Source: Calothrix anomala FACHB-343 (lineage in GTDB: Bacteria > Cyanobacteriota > Cyanobacteriia > Cyanobacteriales > Nostocaceae). Taken from it: a stretch of DNA of 45,990 nucleotides. How positions within the stretch are numbered: the first letter of the stretch is position 1; every line of letters starts with the position of its first letter. Shown here piece after piece: positions 44,636 through 45,990 of the stretch. The notes below the pieces were generated by a model that had not been told where the DNA came from, did no database searches, and was given only the letters and a program-made list of their open reading frames with translations. Made by a program: the position numbers and the translations under genes. The stretch spans positions 1 to 45,990 of the forward strand of contig NZ_JACJQG010000078.1 of assembly GCF_014696435.1 (NCBI RefSeq). Direction: 5' to 3'.

Positions 44636-44665
44636 TTGCTAATCAAGATATGAACAATGTATAAT
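44636..44665 (+). promoter_or_regulatory. Promoter of the small basic gene
   Basis: TTGCTA (44636-44641), an 18-base spacer and a perfect TATAAT (44660-44665). Initiation near 44672 would leave a leader of about 20 bases, ending in the Shine-Dalgarno AAAGGTG at 44680-44686. Confidence 0.65.
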
Positions 44666-44691
44666 CGTAATTAATCATAAAAGGTGAACCT

Positions 44692-44913
44692 ATGAGATTA
44701 AAAAGGTGGGAATCTCCTCGCAGAGAAGGAAGAAACGATAAGGGTAAAGGCGGATCGGCGAGAAAACGGCAACTGAAAAAACAAAGGCAGATGTTGCGGC
44801 AAAAACTTAAGCAAGAAAATAAAGCAGACGATACAAAAAATAATGGTAAGAGAGAAGATAAATCAATCTTCTCTTTTTTTATTCTTATTCAAGAAGAAAA
44901 ATATTTATTTTAA
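44692..44913 (+). CDS. Small basic protein with in-frame terminator; candidate ArfA/BrfA-like ribosome-rescue factor
   Basis: 73 codons, very rich in Lys/Arg. The motif DKGKGGSARKRQ at residues 16-27 recalls the KGKGS motif of the alternative rescue factors ArfA and BrfA, followed by a basic helix (LKKQRQMLRQKLKQ). A perfect intrinsic terminator covers codons 54-63, so most transcripts should lack the stop codon at 44911. This arrangement in arfA and brfA makes expression depend on tmRNA failure (established there). The family assignment here is inference from a short motif plus architecture; no search was run. A promoter and strong Shine-Dalgarno sequence support real expression. Confidence 0.65.
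   Translation: MRLKRWESPRREGRNDKGKGGSARKRQLKKQRQMLRQKLKQENKADDTKNNGKREDKSIFSFFILIQEEKYLF
44848..44880 (+). terminator. Intrinsic terminator inside the reading frame
   Basis: AGAGAAGAT (44851-44859), a 6-base loop and ATCTTCTCT (44866-44874) pair perfectly, followed by a run of seven T including the last stem base. The stop codon of the surrounding ORF lies 31 bases further on. Confidence 0.88.
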
Positions 44914-45824
44914 ATATAAATTCTTGCCCTGTTACATAAGTAACAAATAAGCGGTTAATATAACTTAATATTATTATTTTGCTGTTAATAAATCGAATTT
45001 TTGATTACTTGAATTTATCCCCTTTAGGATAGATGCCGATATTTAGTTAGATATTGTACAGAAGTATTATCTGATTGTAAAAACCGGAAAATTTAGGTTT
45101 TATAATTTGCAATTATGCGCTGTAATCCTTGATATATAAGGCTTTGTAGATTAGATAATCAACAGATGTCAAAAATTGTAGATATTAAATATTCTAATTA
45201 ATGATCGAGTTCAGGTGCAGAAATCTCTGGATATAGGTGAATTCTCCCAGTAAATATATTTTCTTGGTTGTAATTAAAACTTTTACTAACTAGATTATTG
45301 CCATCTGTACTCATAAATCAGTCAACAAATAGCCTTAATCCTAATCAAAAATATTTAGCGATCGCTATTTCCATTAACCAAAATTTAACCTAATTTCCTA
45401 TTCTCTGTTATAAGGTATATGGCTTAACTAAATTTACAGATTTAACACACTTGGCTTAAAAAATTCAATATTAATTCGCTAAATAACCAATAAGTAATTA
45501 AACAAAATAAATCATGAAATTTAATTTATCAAAAATATGAAGTTTACATCAAGACCACATGAATCAATTATAAAGTAACTATAAAGTTTGTGATGAGTAT
45601 TGGGAAAATCCTGATATCAGCGTGTAAGCTTATATACGGTGGTAATTTATTTTAAAATACCAGGGTTACCAGAATTTACTGATAAAGCTATTGCATCTCC
45701 ATGTATGTGTGCCAGGCCATGCCATAAGCTTAGGAAGAAAATCAGCAATAGTACCACCTAATTGTTCCCGTAGGAAATGTACTAGTTGATGTTGATAATT
45801 TTGTCTTTGACACAGGAGGAATTT
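44914..45824. other. Long AT-rich gap without a supported gene
   Basis: About 900 bases, strongly A/T-rich with one HIP1 site near 45359. A minus-strand open stretch across roughly 45660-45850 reads QLVHFLREQLGGTIADF but has no start codon, and might be a gene fragment. I see no tRNA, strong terminator or repeat array. Confidence 0.4.
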
Positions 45825-45896
45825 ATGCGAGAGATAGCAATGTTGCCGACAAAAGAAGTTCTGGATTTTCCGATTACTGCCTTAGAGGATGTTTGA
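45825..45896 (+). pseudogene. Gene 5' end cut by an insertion sequence
   Basis: AGGAGGA lies 4 bases before ATG 45825, an excellent ribosome site. Twenty native codons (REIAMLPTKEVLDFPITAL) run up to 45884, where the insertion sequence begins; the frame then stops at 45896 inside the element. The rest of the gene, if kept, lies beyond the window. The family is not recognisable from 20 residues. Confidence 0.55.
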
Positions 45897-45990
45897 AAAG
45901 TCGGACAGATTGTAAAAAAGCTCTCTCGGTATACGCTGTGAATAGATAGTAGACAGCACCGAGAGAGCAACATGAGTAAAGCATATCCCA
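45885..45990 (+). mobile_element. 5' end of an insertion sequence (IS5-like)
   Basis: Begins with GAGGATGTTTGAAAAGTCGG, which resembles termini of cyanobacterial IS5-type elements. A strong hairpin, GCTCTCTCGGT/ACCGAGAGAGC (45920-45968), precedes the transposase start and may shield it from read-through. The element runs off the window end. Confidence 0.7.
45972..45990 (+). CDS. Transposase, first six codons only
   Basis: ATG 45972 opens a frame MSKAYP cut by the window edge. The N-terminus and the position after the element's hairpin fit an IS5/IS4-type transposase. Confidence 0.6.

Noticed and set aside
45660-45850. Minus-strand open stretch reading QLVHFLREQLGGTIADF
   Set aside because: No start codon and no recognisable family; it could be a chance frame or an old fragment.

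Overview
The window reads as chromosomal DNA of a filamentous cyanobacterium of the Nostoc/Anabaena/Calothrix type (inference). The HIP1 octamer GCGATCGC is frequent inside genes. The gaps between genes are filled with short tandem repeats, mostly heptamers such as TGCCCAA, TTGACTG and GGGGCTA, and with palindromic mini-elements. Several proteins (NblS, the MurA N-terminus, a Nostoc-type hydroxy-acid oxidase) resemble cyanobacterial families as I remember them. No database search was possible.

Layout. 1-8.6 kb: RF3 (prfC, minus), hemB, a small HTH regulator, pdhB, and the translationally coupled secD-secF pair. 8.7-15.4 kb: a small membrane protein, a GNAT acetyltransferase overlapping tail to tail with an apparently ATP-binding-defective sensor kinase, Sua5/TsaC, a 2-oxoglutarate oxygenase, a fructosamine-kinase-like protein and an M16 protease. 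15.9-23.7 kb: purD, nblS, a short-chain dehydrogenase, a DnaA-box cluster that I read as oriC, dnaA, and a DegP/HtrA lipoprotease. 24.4-29.2 kb: a MoxR-type ATPase with a metallopeptidase/VWA-like partner, a pentapeptide-repeat protein, and a zinc-ribbon dehydrogenase without the usual catalytic tyrosine. 29.4-31.4 kb: two copies of an unusual two-tRNA-like module, a decayed gene, a conserved hypothetical gene and a thioredoxin-fold thylakoid protein. 31.7-36.6 kb: murT and gatD, separated by an opposing small gene, then a TPR protein. 37-44.2 kb: small secreted and cytosolic proteins, a 4HBT thioesterase, a SpoU methyltransferase, tRNA-Leu(CAG), murA, an M48 protease, an alpha-hydroxy-acid oxidase and tRNA-Leu(CAA). 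44.2-46 kb: a small basic protein gene whose own terminator lies before its stop codon, a long AT-rich gap, and a gene start cut by an insertion sequence that runs off the window.

Most genes are single housekeeping units. Likely working groups are secD-secF (protein export), murT-gatD (a cell-wall precursor amidation complex in other bacteria), and the ATPase/VWA pair.

The strongest lead is 44636-44913. A compact promoter, Shine-Dalgarno sequence and Lys/Arg-rich ORF carry a KGKGGS motif, and a perfect intrinsic terminator inside the reading frame should give a stop-less mRNA. This is the layout of the tmRNA-controlled ribosome-rescue factors ArfA and BrfA. Other leads are the paired tRNA-like genes, a probable ATT start codon for murA, two 20-21 bp periodic arrays, and mini-elements that supply coding sequence to genes.
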